Counted from the first letter of the stretch, positions 1 through 9,361 are shown. The stretch: 64,000 nt of DNA from Bin80 sp965220365 (GCA_965220365.1 OZ244823.1:1364001-1428000), one strand, 5' to 3'. Translations and numbers: made by a program. Notes: generated from the sequence alone by a model not told the origin.

Positions 1-369
1 TCGATCATTAATGGACAGATCTTTTTCTATATAGGTATCGGAACGAACGATGTAGGCCTCGGGCTGATAGTAATCGTAGTAGGAGATAAAGAATTCAACA
101 GCATTGTTCGGGAAAAACTGCCGAAACTCGGCGTAGAGCTGAGCAGCCAGCGTTTTGTTATGGCTCATAACAAGGGTTGGCTTTCCGATATTCTGGATCA
201 CGTTACTGATCGTGAATGTTTTCCCGGATCCCGTCACACCAAGCAGCGTCTGGTGTTCTTTTCCTTGAATCAGTCCCTCAGTGAGCGCCTTGATCGCACC
301 TGGCTGATCTCCATACGGCGAGAATGGAGCACATAATTCGAATGTGCGCTGGGAAAGTGGACCGGACAT
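1..369 (-). CDS. uvrB: Excinuclease ABC subunit B, N-terminal part
   Basis: The first 123 residues of UvrB, the DNA helicase-like subunit of the UvrABC nucleotide-excision repair complex, which verifies damage after UvrA loading. The translation shows the Walker A motif GVTGSGKT near residue 46, then the UvrB-typical SHNKTLAAQLYAEF and the beta-hairpin region with YYDYYQPEAY, which in known UvrB inserts between the DNA strands. The gene runs off the left edge, so the rest of the helicase domains and the UvrC-binding motif are not visible. The start ATG gives MSGPLSQRTFEL, matching the usual UvrB N-terminus. The next gene is divergent, so about 100 bases serve as promoter region for both. Confidence 0.96.
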   Translation of the reverse strand, partial: MSGPLSQRTFELCAPFSPYGDQPGAIKALTEGLIQGKEHQTLLGVTGSGKTFTISNVIQNIGKPTLVMSHNKTLAAQLYAEFRQFFPNNAVEFFISYYDYYQPEAYIVRSDTYIEKDLSINDR

Positions 370-473
370 TGGTGTAGTCAACAGAAACGGATTTGAATGG
401 TTGTACAAAGAAACTAAGGTACTGGCGTATATTCTATCGCCTATCAGCCCACCATTGCACTCAATCAATCGTC

Positions 474-2045
474 ATGACACACCGACTTCTGATTATTCTC
501 TCCCTGACATTCATTGTATTTCAGGCCGAGGGGCAAACCCTTCAATGGGAGGACTACGCCCCCGTTTCTACGCTTGTGGTTGAAGAAAATCTACTGACGA
601 AAGCAAAATATCGTTTTGTTGATGCACATGGGCATCAATGGCGAATCGGTACAGCATCCAAGGAAGAAATAGGTGAATTGGTTGCAGCGATGGATGACTT
701 GAACTTAGTGACGATGGTCAATTTGAGTGGGGGTAGTGGTCAGGATCTATTGCAAAAGGTTGAAAACACGAATCTACATGCGCCGGGCAGATTTGTGCAC
801 TTTGCAAACATTGATTTTTCGAGAATTGATGAGACTGGGTTCGGGGAGGCTGCTGCAGCACAACTGGAAATAGATGTACAGAATGGTGCTGCGGGGCTCA
901 AAATATTCAAAAATCTGGGGATGACGGTCTTTGATTCGAGCGGAGCCCGACTAAAAACGGACGATCCGCGACTGGATCCAATCTGGGCAAAGTGTGGGGA
1001 GTTGGGTATTCCGGTCCTAATTCATACCGCAGACCCACCACAATTCTGGCTCCCCCATGACCGATACAACGAGCGCTGGTTTGAGTTAAAGGAGCGTCCA
1101 GGAAGAAAGCGGGAGGCAGACCCATCTTGGGAAGTGATGATCCAGGAGCAGTGGAATGTGTTCAGAAAACATCCCGAGACGATCTTCCTCAATGCACATC
1201 TTGGTTGGTTGGGAAATGACTTGCAGCGACTGGGAGAGCATCTGGATGAATTTCCGAATGTCTATACAGAGCTGGGGGCTGTAGTTGCAGAGCTCGGGCG
1301 TCAGCCGCATACTGCGCGGCAGTGGATGATCGATTATCAGGATCGTGTATTGATGGGTAAGGATTCTTGGAACGCTGCCGAGTATCACACCTATATCCGT
1401 CTCTTTGAAACCGCCGATGAATTCTTCCCCTATTATCGGAAGCGTCACGCCTGGTGGATGATGTACGGGTTGGACTTACCCGATGAAGTTCTGCGTAAGG
1501 TGTACTACAAGAACGCACTTCGAATTATTCCGGCGATTGACGAAAGCCTGTATGAGGAAGACTGGAACACGGCTCACATCCCTGCCGAGGAGCTTCGTCT
1601 GAGTCCACTTCAGTTGGCCCGTACGCAGTTGGGGGATGCTTATGTGAAAGTACACTACAGCTCGCCGCGCAAGCGGGGTCGTGAAATATTTGGGGATCTG
1701 GTTCCATTTGGAGAGCTTTGGCGTACCGCAGCCAATGAGGCCACAGAAATCACGTTTACTGGTGATGTTCAAGTTGGCGACCAGGAATTATCAGCGGGAA
1801 CGTATTCACTCTTCAGTATCCCGGATGAGACGCAGTGGACGCTGATTATGAACCGTGCTTTGGGCCAAAATGGCATAGGTCAGTACGATGAAGAAGAGGA
1901 TGTACTACGGATTGTGGTTCCAGCCACCCGGTTGGATTCAATCCGGGAGGCATTTACGATTCGTTTCGAGGAAAATGAGGATGGAGCAGATATGGTGATC
2001 GAATGGGATCAGACCAGGGTGGTCTTGGCTTTAAAAGCGTCTTAG
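474..2045 (+). CDS. Secreted amidohydrolase fused to a DUF2911 domain
   Basis: Predicted exported metal-dependent hydrolase of the amidohydrolase-2 (TIM-barrel) family. The chosen ATG gives a clean signal peptide (MTHRLLIILSLTFIVFQAEG); the in-frame codons upstream would put polar sequence before it. The metal-binding pattern is visible as DAHGH, LIHTADPP, NAHLGW and GKDSW in order. The last 140 or so residues, from about SPLQLARTQLGDAYVKVHY, match DUF2911, a small beta domain usually found as a separate secreted protein in Bacteroidota. The substrate is unknown. The architecture suggests a periplasmic or surface enzyme with DUF2911 as an accessory module. It converges on ilvE. Confidence 0.8.
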   Translation: MTHRLLIILSLTFIVFQAEGQTLQWEDYAPVSTLVVEENLLTKAKYRFVDAHGHQWRIGTASKEEIGELVAAMDDLNLVTMVNLSGGSGQDLLQKVENTNLHAPGRFVHFANIDFSRIDETGFGEAAAAQLEIDVQNGAAGLKIFKNLGMTVFDSSGARLKTDDPRLDPIWAKCGELGIPVLIHTADPPQFWLPHDRYNERWFELKERPGRKREADPSWEVMIQEQWNVFRKHPETIFLNAHLGWLGNDLQRLGEHLDEFPNVYTELGAVVAELGRQPHTARQWMIDYQDRVLMGKDSWNAAEYHTYIRLFETADEFFPYYRKRHAWWMMYGLDLPDEVLRKVYYKNALRIIPAIDESLYEEDWNTAHIPAEELRLSPLQLARTQLGDAYVKVHYSSPRKRGREIFGDLVPFGELWRTAANEATEITFTGDVQVGDQELSAGTYSLFSIPDETQWTLIMNRALGQNGIGQYDEEEDVLRIVVPATRLDSIREAFTIRFEENEDGADMVIEWDQTRVVLALKAS

Positions 2046-2253
2046 TGCAAGTTTGGCACTGCAGCGGATTTTTTGGAATCATATCTCTGGTGCACGAAGC
2101 ATTTAGCCAGCGGGTCTTTCTGGCAGTAGTGGGTGCATTGGAGATACAGGCGTTAGGCATGTAACTTGCTGAAAGATCTGATACGGGATGCCCATGTCCC
2201 GCATTTTCCTGAGTAGGATGCAGTGGCCACTGTTCCCGGAATATTTGTAATTC

Positions 2254-2282
2254 CAAAAAAACACTGTCTCGAAGTTGAGACA
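2254..2282 (-). terminator. Rho-independent terminator after ilvE
   Basis: Reading the minus strand, the inverted repeat TGTCTC/GAGACA with a six-base loop starts 15 bases after the ilvE stop codon and is followed closely by seven T residues. The stem is short, so this is a modest-strength call. The rest of the 250-base gap between the converging genes shows nothing recognisable. Confidence 0.55.
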
Positions 2283-2296
2283 AGAACCGACTGAGG

Positions 2297-3208
2297 TCAG
2301 TTGGGAACAGGAGTGAGCCAGCCAAATGGATCGTTTCCTTGCTCAACGATGTCAAAAAACGCTTCCTGTAATTTTTGTGTGATCGCCCCACGTGTTCCAT
2401 CACCAATGACATATTTGTCTACGGAGCGGATGGGGGTGATCTCGGCAGCGGTGCCTGTAAAGAATAGCTCATCTGCAACGTAGAGTGCCTCACGTGGCAT
2501 ACTTCCTTCATGCACCGGAATCCCTGCAACTGTCGCCAACTGGATCACCGTTGATCGTGTGATACCAGGCAGGATTGAGAAGGCTGTCGGTGCCGTATAA
2601 ATTTCGCCGTCCCGAACAACGAACAGATTCTCCCCACTGCCTTCTGCAAGATAGCCATTGGTGGTTAGCATAATTCCTTCTTCGTACCCATTGAGGATAG
2701 CATCCATCTTGACTAGGCTGGCATTGATGTAGTTTCCACCTGCTTTTGCAAGAGCTGGCACGGTATTCGGGGCAAATCGGTTCCAGGAAGCCACCTGCAC
2801 ATCAATCCCCTTTTCCGGGGCATCTGCTCCAAGATATGGTCCCCACTCAAAGACTGCAATGGCAGTTTCGACGGGATTATCCAATGGACTCACTCCCATT
2901 GGGCCCCGTCCTCGAAACATGATAGGCCGAATATAACTGGACTTTAGGTTACTCCGGGAGACGGTTTGAACTGCTGCCTGCTGGAGAGCTTCCAGATCAT
3001 AAGGAGGCTTCATACGGTAGATCTTAGCAGAATCCAGTAAACGACGCATGTGTTCGCGAAGACGAAATACGGCAGTACCTTTTTTCGTCTGGTAAGCACG
3101 AATGCCCTCAAATACACTTGAACCGTAGTGAATCACATGTGCAAGCACATGAACTTTTGCCTCTTCGTGAGGGACAAATTTTCCATTAAACCAGATATCG
3201 TAATTCAT
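2297..3208 (-). CDS. ilvE: Branched-chain amino acid aminotransferase
   Basis: PLP-dependent fold-type IV aminotransferase that interconverts Leu, Ile and Val with their 2-oxo acids using glutamate/2-oxoglutarate. The sequence is full length (303 residues from MNYDIWFNGKF) and shows the family landmarks: HYGSSVFEGIRAY near the start, the PLP-lysine region ALAKAGGNYINASL, and the C-terminal EGSGENLFVV, LPGITRSTV and FFTGTAAEITP blocks. The upstream in-frame ATG would add eight residues not typical of the family, so the MNYDIW start is preferred. It stands alone, with a terminator just downstream and a glycosyltransferase beyond its 5' side. Confidence 0.95.
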   Translation of the reverse strand: MNYDIWFNGKFVPHEEAKVHVLAHVIHYGSSVFEGIRAYQTKKGTAVFRLREHMRRLLDSAKIYRMKPPYDLEALQQAAVQTVSRSNLKSSYIRPIMFRGRGPMGVSPLDNPVETAIAVFEWGPYLGADAPEKGIDVQVASWNRFAPNTVPALAKAGGNYINASLVKMDAILNGYEEGIMLTTNGYLAEGSGENLFVVRDGEIYTAPTAFSILPGITRSTVIQLATVAGIPVHEGSMPREALYVADELFFTGTAAEITPIRSVDKYVIGDGTRGAITQKLQEAFFDIVEQGNDPFGWLTPVPN

Positions 3209-3270
3209 GCTGAATCGAATTTGAAAGCGCACTTACGTACAAGAAGACATGCGGTTGCAATCTGAAGTAG

Positions 3271-3984
3271 TTACGGGGCCAGTCTTTTACGTAGATGACG
3301 TGATATGATCGCAAATCGGAAGATAACTCCAAGGATTTTTATTGATGCCTTTACGGTTCCTGTCAGGGTTCCGGTGATTTTGGATACCCCCACTCGTCTC
3401 CGATAGGAGACCGGGATTTCTGTGATACGCAAGCCCGCTATATGTGCTTTGATTTGCATCTCAATGGTCCAGCCGAAGGTGGCGTCACGCATATGCAGCT
3501 TCATCAGGGACTGATATCGAATGGCTCGGAAGGGACCTAGGTCGCTGTAGCGAGCTTCCCAGAGTAACCGCATCAGCAGGCAAGCTAGGCGATTTCCCCA
3601 GCGTGCCTGTGGTAAAAGAGCACCTTGTTCACTCACCCCCCTGATGCGGCTGCCAATCACGAGATCGTGGGTTCCTGCTTGGATTGGGGCGACGAGGGAG
3701 GACATCTCATTGGGGTGATCCGAATAGTCGCCATCAAGGAATACGATTACGTCGGGGTTTCGGCTTGATGCATAAGCAAGTCCGCGAAGACAGGCATAGC
3801 CATAACCGCGTCTGGCTTCGTGAAGTACAGTTGCTCCCGCCTTGGACGCATTTTTTTCCGTAGCATCGGTTGAAGCATTATTAACAACGACGACTTCGGT
3901 AGCAAGTCCGTGAGGGATATCTTGAATTACCTGAGCGATTGCCGCGGCTTCGTTAAATGCAGGAATAATAACAAGGACACGCAT
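3271..3984 (-). CDS. Family 2 glycosyltransferase, dolichyl-phosphate mannose synthase-like
   Basis: Cytoplasmic GT-A fold transferase of 237 residues. The N-terminus MRVLVIIPAFNEAAAIAQVI and the metal-binding DGDYSDHP (a DxD motif) are typical of GT2 enzymes that move a sugar from a nucleotide sugar to polyprenyl phosphate or a similar acceptor. No C-terminal membrane pair of the GtrB type is evident; the tail is basic with one hydrophobic stretch. Acceptor and sugar cannot be read from the sequence. It is transcribed towards ilvE with a gap of 62 bases and could share its transcript. Confidence 0.85.
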   Translation of the reverse strand: MRVLVIIPAFNEAAAIAQVIQDIPHGLATEVVVVNNASTDATEKNASKAGATVLHEARRGYGYACLRGLAYASSRNPDVIVFLDGDYSDHPNEMSSLVAPIQAGTHDLVIGSRIRGVSEQGALLPQARWGNRLACLLMRLLWEARYSDLGPFRAIRYQSLMKLHMRDATFGWTIEMQIKAHIAGLRITEIPVSYRRRVGVSKITGTLTGTVKASIKILGVIFRFAIISRHLRKRLAP

Positions 3985-4137
3985 CAGGGACAGCGTTGGT
4001 AAACTGATAGAACAGGCAGTAAGGGAGTCTCCAACTCGGGTTCAGGTAATGTTAGGAATCCAAAATGCCCCCCCAAAAACTTAGAAGCCCTTGATGCGTT
4101 CCTAGTCCGCCGATCATCCTATTTTTAGAGCCGAAGT

Positions 4138-4449
4138 ATGCGGAGATCAAAGAAAATGGCAACATCATCTGAATCACATGAAATAGCCGAAAATCCACGA
4201 AAGGTTTCGCCTGCACGACTCCGATTCCGCGTATTTTTACTGATTGTGGGAGCGGTCCTGCTATTTTTCGTGATGCAAAGTGTTCTGAATCCTTTTGGGG
4301 ATAACGAATATGCTGAGATTCCTCACGGCAACCATTCCCATTATGTCCCCAAGGATCGGGATCCTGATGTTCCAATTTCCAATTTCCCGACAAGCCCTCC
4401 CGCCGACAATGAGAGGATTACTCCAGATGGCCGTATCGTTCCAAAGTGA
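4138..4449 (+). CDS. Small single-pass membrane protein of unknown function
   Basis: A 103-residue protein with a hydrophilic N-terminus, one transmembrane helix at roughly residues 30-48 (FRVFLLIVGAVLLFFVMQSV) and an acidic, proline-rich tail containing two histidines. I do not recognise the family. A second ATG six codons later (MATSSESHE) is an alternative start. It lies divergently from the glycosyltransferase and about 90 bases before the left end of an insertion sequence, so its own terminator may have been displaced by that insertion. Confidence 0.55.
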   Translation: MRRSKKMATSSESHEIAENPRKVSPARLRFRVFLLIVGAVLLFFVMQSVLNPFGDNEYAEIPHGNHSHYVPKDRDPDVPISNFPTSPPADNERITPDGRIVPK

Positions 4450-4554
4450 GATACAGTTAAGTGGTAAAATCTGCTCAGATTGAAGGATCGCGGTTGGCGC
4501 TCAAATTCGGGGCCTAGTCGGGGCGGCGACAAATCTGAGCCCAAGTTTAACACG

Positions 4555-4578
4555 AGGCCCCATTTTGGGGCCTTTTTT
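4555..4578 (+). terminator. Inward-facing terminator at the IS1634 left end
   Basis: An eight-base-pair stem AGGCCCCA/TGGGGCCT with a three-base loop, followed by a run of T. It sits between the left inverted repeat and the transposase gene and points into the element. Comparable structures in other insertion sequences keep outside promoters from driving transposase; that role here is inferred from position. Confidence 0.7.
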
Positions 4579-4730
4579 AGTTTTTTTTTCGCCTGACCTT
4601 GGCCCCGAACCTTTGATTCCAGCCTGCATTGGCCCATTTCCTTTTGCGTCGTTCGTGGATTCGGACGATTGTAGTGCCATAATGCGTTTTCTGTGGGAAC
4701 CTTCGCCGGCCCCCTTCGTTTCCTGCCATC

Positions 4731-6545
4731 ATGTTTATCCGAAAAACCATGACCCGGACCATGAAGGACGGAACCACCTATCATGCGTTCCGGCTCGTTC
4801 ACAATGTCCGCTACGGCGCCAAGGTGAAGCAGGAGACGCTCCTGCATCTGGGAAGTCAATTTCCGGTCAAGGAATCCGACTGGCCTCTGCTCTGCCGCCG
4901 GATTGACGAACTTCTCCAGGGGCAGGTCTCGCTCCTGCCGCCCTTGCCCAAACCGTTGGAGGATCAGGCCGAGGCCATCGTTGGGCAGTTGTTCGCCAAG
5001 CAGGCCGAGCGGCTGCGACAGGCAAAGCTGGCCCAGGGCGAGCCACTGGATCCGAGATGGCACACGGTGGATGTCGCCTCTACCCGTATGAGCATGGTGC
5101 GGAGTGTGGGGGTGGAACATGTGTCCTTGTGGGCCCTGAACCAGCTGGGAATCCCGAAGCTGTTGCGGGGCCTTGGGATGACTCCCAAGACCCAGCATGC
5201 GGCATTGGGGGCGATTGTCGGACGCTTGGCCAAGCCTGCTTCCGAGCGCGCAACCTATGCGTGGCTCTGTAACGAGAGCGGTCTTGGGGAATTCCTGGGA
5301 GGATCGTTCCAGCGCATGAGTTTGATGCATCTCTACCGGGCCTCCGATCAACTGGTGAAGCACCGCGATGCGATTGAATCGCAGGTATTCACCGAAGCCA
5401 TGTCCCTGTTTGGATTGGGATGTACGGTGACGCTGTTGGATCTGACCAATACCTATCTGGCGGGATCGGGATCTGCTCAATCGTTGGCCAAGCGTGGGCG
5501 GTCCAAGGAGAAGCGGAATGATCGTCCTCTGATCACCTTGGCTCTGGTTCTGGATGGGAGTGGATTTGTGCGGCGCTCAAAGATCTATGCCGGCAATACG
5601 GCAGAGGCGGAGACCCTCCAAACGATGCTCCAGGAAGCGGATGCCCCGAACGAGGCCATTGTGATTATGGATCGGGGGATTGCAACCGCGGAAAACGTGC
5701 AATGGCTTCGCCAGGCCAAGTACAGATATCTGGTGATGAGTCGGGAGCGGGCCCGGGTCTTTGATCCGGCAGATCAAGAGGTGACCGAGTTGGATAACGG
5801 CGTAGAACTGTATGAGGTCCGGGACTCGGAAGAGGTCCGGGTCTATTGTCGTTCGAGCCAACGGATCAAGAAGGAGCAAGCCATGGTGGCACGTCGTCGT
5901 GCGAAGTTTGAAGCACAGCTCACGCAGTTGGACCAGGGGTTATCCCGACCGAAGACGACGAAGAAGCTTTCGCGGATTTGGGAGCGGATTGGACGATTCA
6001 AGAAAAGCAGTGGTGGGATTGGACAGCACTACGACATTGAGGTGATTGCCGATGAGAAGCAAGAGAAGGCGGTGCAGGTGAAGTGGCGTGCGCGGCCGAA
6101 AGCGAATTCGATGTGGACCGATCCCGGCACCTACCGCTTGAGGACCAACGTCATGGAGCTTTCCACCGCTCAGCTGTGGCAGACCTATATCATGCTGACG
6201 GATCTGGAGGCCGTGTTCCGCTCGCTCAAGAGTGAGTTGGGATTGCGGCCTATCTTTCACCAAACCGATCAACGCACCCAAGGGCATCTGTTCATCACTG
6301 TGCTTGCGTATCAGGTCGTACAAGTGGTGCGAACCTACCTGCGGCAACAGGGAATCTCCTGGAGTTGGACCACCATTCGCAATGTGCTCTCGTCCCAACG
6401 ACGGGCTACCATCCATCAAACACGAAACGATCACGTAGCCGTGCACACGCGCCTCACCTCGGATCCCGATGCAGATCAACGCGAAATTTACGAGGCGCTG
6501 AAGATCGAGCCGCGTCCACTTGAAACGGAAATCACCACGATCTGA
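4731..6545 (+). CDS. IS1634-family transposase
   Basis: DDE transposase of 604 residues, full length for the family. The N-terminus MFIRKTMTRTMKDGTTYHAFRL and the early block NVRYGAKVKQETLLHLG are characteristic of IS1634 transposases. Likely catalytic acidic residues are in LLDLTNTYL, VIMDRGIATAEN and the C-terminal LEAVFRSLKSEL block, where the Y-(2)-R-(3)-E-(6)-K signature is partly visible. It acts in cis on the inverted repeats at 4540 and 6645. No frameshift or internal stop is seen, so it is probably functional. Confidence 0.93.
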   Translation: MFIRKTMTRTMKDGTTYHAFRLVHNVRYGAKVKQETLLHLGSQFPVKESDWPLLCRRIDELLQGQVSLLPPLPKPLEDQAEAIVGQLFAKQAERLRQAKLAQGEPLDPRWHTVDVASTRMSMVRSVGVEHVSLWALNQLGIPKLLRGLGMTPKTQHAALGAIVGRLAKPASERATYAWLCNESGLGEFLGGSFQRMSLMHLYRASDQLVKHRDAIESQVFTEAMSLFGLGCTVTLLDLTNTYLAGSGSAQSLAKRGRSKEKRNDRPLITLALVLDGSGFVRRSKIYAGNTAEAETLQTMLQEADAPNEAIVIMDRGIATAENVQWLRQAKYRYLVMSRERARVFDPADQEVTELDNGVELYEVRDSEEVRVYCRSSQRIKKEQAMVARRRAKFEAQLTQLDQGLSRPKTTKKLSRIWERIGRFKKSSGGIGQHYDIEVIADEKQEKAVQVKWRARPKANSMWTDPGTYRLRTNVMELSTAQLWQTYIMLTDLEAVFRSLKSELGLRPIFHQTDQRTQGHLFITVLAYQVVQVVRTYLRQQGISWSWTTIRNVLSSQRRATIHQTRNDHVAVHTRLTSDPDADQREIYEALKIEPRPLETEITTI

Positions 6546-6717
6546 ACAGACCCAATCCATGCCAATCGGTAGTGCCCTAATCGGCCTGAATCGGGCCGAA
6601 AGCCCCCGCTCAACGCTGGAATCAGTATTTTATGTTAAACTTGGGTGAGGGGGTTGGAATTTTGGAGGCGTGTTCGTACCTTGTGGGGGTTTTCATTGTT
6701 TTATTGTTTTTTGGTTG

Positions 6718-6755
6718 CCCCGGGTGCCGTTTATATGGTTGCCCGGGGTTTTTCT
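6718..6755 (+). terminator. Hairpin terminator downstream of the insertion sequence
   Basis: Perfect seven-base arms CCCCGGG (6718-6724) and CCCGGGG (6742-6748) with a 17-base loop, followed by TTTTTCTTTT. The T run lies on the plus-strand side, so it would stop transcripts leaving the IS1634 element before they oppose the minus-strand operon. It lies outside the IS right end and may be the original terminator of the small membrane protein gene, separated from it by the insertion (inference). Confidence 0.6.
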
Positions 6756-6821
6756 TTTGCTGTGATCTGTGTGTGTTCGTGGTGCGTCCGCAGACATCTT
6801 CCGCGTACGATCTGGCCAAGG

Positions 6822-8324
6822 TTATTCAAAATCCGGCTCCTCATCACCAGGTTCCAATGATCCCAGCATACTTCCCATCATGTCGGAATAGGTCTGCTCT
6901 TCTTTGCCAAGCATAGATGCCTGATGCAGCCCCTCAAGGACAAATTCCTTGAGAATCCAGCGTTCTTTCGCGGAGATACGCTGTTTTTTAGCAGGACCGA
7001 ATTGGCTGGTAATAACTTCGTCTAGCCCCGAAACCGTACGCAGAGACTTCTTAAATGCCGCATCGGACGATTCAGGATCCAGGGTTAAGGTATTCCCTTG
7101 GGCAAACCATTCCAGGATTTTGCCGTAGGTCTCGCGTCCCTTTCCTTTGAGGCTGGGGTCGGGGAAATAGTCGGCAAACACTTTTCGGATAGCTCGCCCA
7201 AGGAGAAGCCGCGCGACTTTTTGTGGACCTTCCTGTTCCCCCTCGTACACAAGTTCCAGTTTGCCTGTAATCGCCGATTCCACGTAGTAGAGGTCACTGA
7301 CCCTGACACAGATCTGGGATTGTTCGTGAAGAACTGTCCGGCGTTCGGCATTTGCAATCACGGCCTCAAGTGCCGAGCGTGTCATCCGTGCAGATACCCC
7401 TGATTTTTGATCTACGTATTCACTTGCACGGGCTTCAAACGCCGCAACTTCAATCACCTGTCGGATAAATTCTGGAATGGTCACACGAACACCACCGCGA
7501 TTCTGCCAAGCCTCCTGATTGGTAATTGCCAATGCAGTGCTGAGATCTTTCGGGTAATGGGTCAGCACCTGACAATCAATGCGGTCTTTGAGCGGGGTAA
7601 TGATGTTTCCCCTGTTAGTATAGTCTTCAGGGTTGGCACTGAACAACATCATCAGATCCAAGGGGAAGCGTACATTGAATCCGCGGATCTGAATGTCCTG
7701 CTCTTCCATAATATTGAGCAGGCCCACCTGAATCCGTGCCTGCAGGTCAGGGAGTTCGTTGATGGCAAAGATCCCGCGATTTGTACGTGGAATGATTCCA
7801 AAATGAATCACTTCCTCATCCGCATAGGTAAGTCGCCGGTGCGCAGCCTTAATCGGGTCAATATCTCCAATCAGGTCGGCGATCGATGTATCCGGGGTTG
7901 CCAGTTTTTCCGCGTAGCGCTCACTCCGATGAAGCCATGCAATCGGTGTTTCCTCACCCTCGCTGGCAATCCGGTCACATGCGAATTTCGATAAGGGAGA
8001 GAAGGGGTTATCGTTGAGCTCACTACCGGCGACCACAGGGATATATTCGTCAAGCAGGAGGGGGATCAGTCGGAGTATTCGACTTTTTGCCTGACCCCGC
8101 AACCCGAGAAGAAGAATATCATGACGACTCAGAATTGCATTTTGAAGTTGAGGGATCACGCTCCGGTCATATCCAAGAATGCCTGGAAATACTTCACTCC
8201 CATCATGAAGGCGTTTCAGCAGATTCCGGCGGAGTTCGTCCTTGACGGATTCCACTTTGTAAGAAGATGCTCTTAGATCTCCCAGTGTCTTGATATCTTC
8301 ACGCTTAACGCTCACTGTATTCAT
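6822..8324 (-). CDS. BchI/MoxR-like AAA+ ATPase
   Basis: A magnesium-chelatase-type AAA+ protein of about 501 residues. The nucleotide-binding loop is a variant Walker A (GLRGQAKSR) and the Walker B region is GIFAINELPDL, where the usual aspartate before Glu is Asn; this form also appears in related Bacteroidota proteins annotated as magnesium chelatase. Sensor and arginine-finger regions follow (LFSANPEDYTNRG, PLKDRIDCQV). No chlorophyll pathway genes are nearby, so remodelling of another protein complex is more likely. The start is set by a four-base ATGA overlap with the upstream lipoprotein gene; an ATG seven codons earlier is possible. Last gene of a minus-strand operon. Confidence 0.82.
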   Translation of the reverse strand: MNTVSVKREDIKTLGDLRASSYKVESVKDELRRNLLKRLHDGSEVFPGILGYDRSVIPQLQNAILSRHDILLLGLRGQAKSRILRLIPLLLDEYIPVVAGSELNDNPFSPLSKFACDRIASEGEETPIAWLHRSERYAEKLATPDTSIADLIGDIDPIKAAHRRLTYADEEVIHFGIIPRTNRGIFAINELPDLQARIQVGLLNIMEEQDIQIRGFNVRFPLDLMMLFSANPEDYTNRGNIITPLKDRIDCQVLTHYPKDLSTALAITNQEAWQNRGGVRVTIPEFIRQVIEVAAFEARASEYVDQKSGVSARMTRSALEAVIANAERRTVLHEQSQICVRVSDLYYVESAITGKLELVYEGEQEGPQKVARLLLGRAIRKVFADYFPDPSLKGKGRETYGKILEWFAQGNTLTLDPESSDAAFKKSLRTVSGLDEVITSQFGPAKKQRISAKERWILKEFVLEGLHQASMLGKEEQTYSDMMGSMLGSLEPGDEEPDFE

Positions 8325-9361
8325 GTCTGTGTTGGAGGTGTCCATAGATACATCCGGATCGAGGGCTCCGGTGCCACAAGTGCAACTGCCAGTTGATAGG
8401 TCCCATCCGGGTTCAGCTTCGCAGCCAGATCGATCGGGTAAAAGTTTTTGATGTAACCAGGGTCGGCTTCTATAAGTATGTGTCGGAGCATTCCTGAGCG
8501 GTCATAGACATCCACACGAAGCCATCCGGCGCGCTGATTCAGCACGAACCAGAACTCCCCCGCTGTTGCCGCTGAGCTGGTGATGAGGGGGGCGCCCCGT
8601 CCCTGTCCCTGATCGAATGCATAGGTACGTCGCAGCATCGGTGAATCGAAGCCCCTCCACCGCAGCGTGTCGGGGCCGTCCGATAAATCTTCTGTCCAGA
8701 TCAAAGCCCATGGGTAGAATCCACTCAGACTGACAAGTTGATCGCCAAAGTTACGCAGAAATCCTGCATGCTCCCAAGAAGATCCATATAGAACAGATTC
8801 TTGGATCGGATTTCCAGTTCGGTCCAATGTCCAAAGGAAGTGGGTTGTATCGCGTGTAACGGCCTTGAGGTACAACTTGTCTTCGTTCGCCAGAACATAC
8901 TGTAATGAATTTGGAGGTGCTTTTTTAACAACGATGGAGTCCACACTCATCCTGTTCACTACAAAATGGAATCGGTGCGTCTCTGGATCAAAGACAATGA
9001 GGGAGTCAGATTTCCATCCGGCAAGGTAAGGGAAAGTAGTATTGGGTAACGAGAAAGAGATCTCAACGGCACCGTTAAGATCAAACACAAAGATGCGTCC
9101 ATTCTCCGTATCACTCGCATAAATTCGATCATCTTTGCCAAAGAGTATGGCCCGAGGATATTCTAGATCCGTTCGACGAATTACATCTGGAGGTGCAAGG
9201 GTATCAGGCAGGATCCCGGCTGCAATGGTCCGAGATAGGGAATCTGCAGGGGAGATCGCCTGCGATTCTATCCGGTGACAGGAGGAAGGAAGACATCCTG
9301 TGAGTAGAATGCAGAAGACAAGAATCAGACAGCTGGATTTGATGTGAGATGCGATGATCAA
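8321..9361 (-). CDS. Lipoprotein with a predicted six-bladed beta-propeller
   Basis: A 346-residue exported protein with a hydrophobic leader ending in a lipobox (LILVFCILLTGC), so the mature protein should be lipid-anchored. The body contains NHL/propeller-like blades (for example YPRAILFGKDDRIYASD followed by NGRIFVFDLNG), with no catalytic motif. Such propellers usually bind ligands or peptidoglycan or envelope partners. ATGA overlaps join it to the HtrA-like gene upstream and the AAA+ gene downstream, which argues for coordinated production; a shared envelope-quality-control role is possible but unproven. Confidence 0.7.
   Translation of the reverse strand: MIIASHIKSSCLILVFCILLTGCLPSSCHRIESQAISPADSLSRTIAAGILPDTLAPPDVIRRTDLEYPRAILFGKDDRIYASDTENGRIFVFDLNGAVEISFSLPNTTFPYLAGWKSDSLIVFDPETHRFHFVVNRMSVDSIVVKKAPPNSLQYVLANEDKLYLKAVTRDTTHFLWTLDRTGNPIQESVLYGSSWEHAGFLRNFGDQLVSLSGFYPWALIWTEDLSDGPDTLRWRGFDSPMLRRTYAFDQGQGRGAPLITSSAATAGEFWFVLNQRAGWLRVDVYDRSGMLRHILIEADPGYIKNFYPIDLAAKLNPDGTYQLAVALVAPEPSIRMYLWTPPTQT

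Larger units (their letters stand above)
4540..6645 (+). mobile_element. Complete IS1634-family insertion sequence
   Basis: A 2106-base element bounded by perfect 13-base inverted repeats, CCCAAGTTTAACA at 4540-4552 and its complement at 6633-6645. Both ends are flanked by TGAG (4536-4539 and 6646-6649), a likely short target duplication. It carries one transposase gene. A strong hairpin with a T run lies just inside the left end and should block transcription entering from outside. The intact reading frame and perfect repeats suggest recent insertion or activity. Confidence 0.88.

Noticed and set aside
4341..5480. Long minus-strand open frame over the IS1634 left part
   Set aside because: Lies opposite the transposase, has Gln/Gly/His-rich translation without domains and crosses the element boundary.
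6822..8324. True magnesium chelatase subunit for chlorophyll synthesis
   Set aside because: Walker A and B are variant, no BchD/BchH genes are near and the neighbours are envelope proteins.
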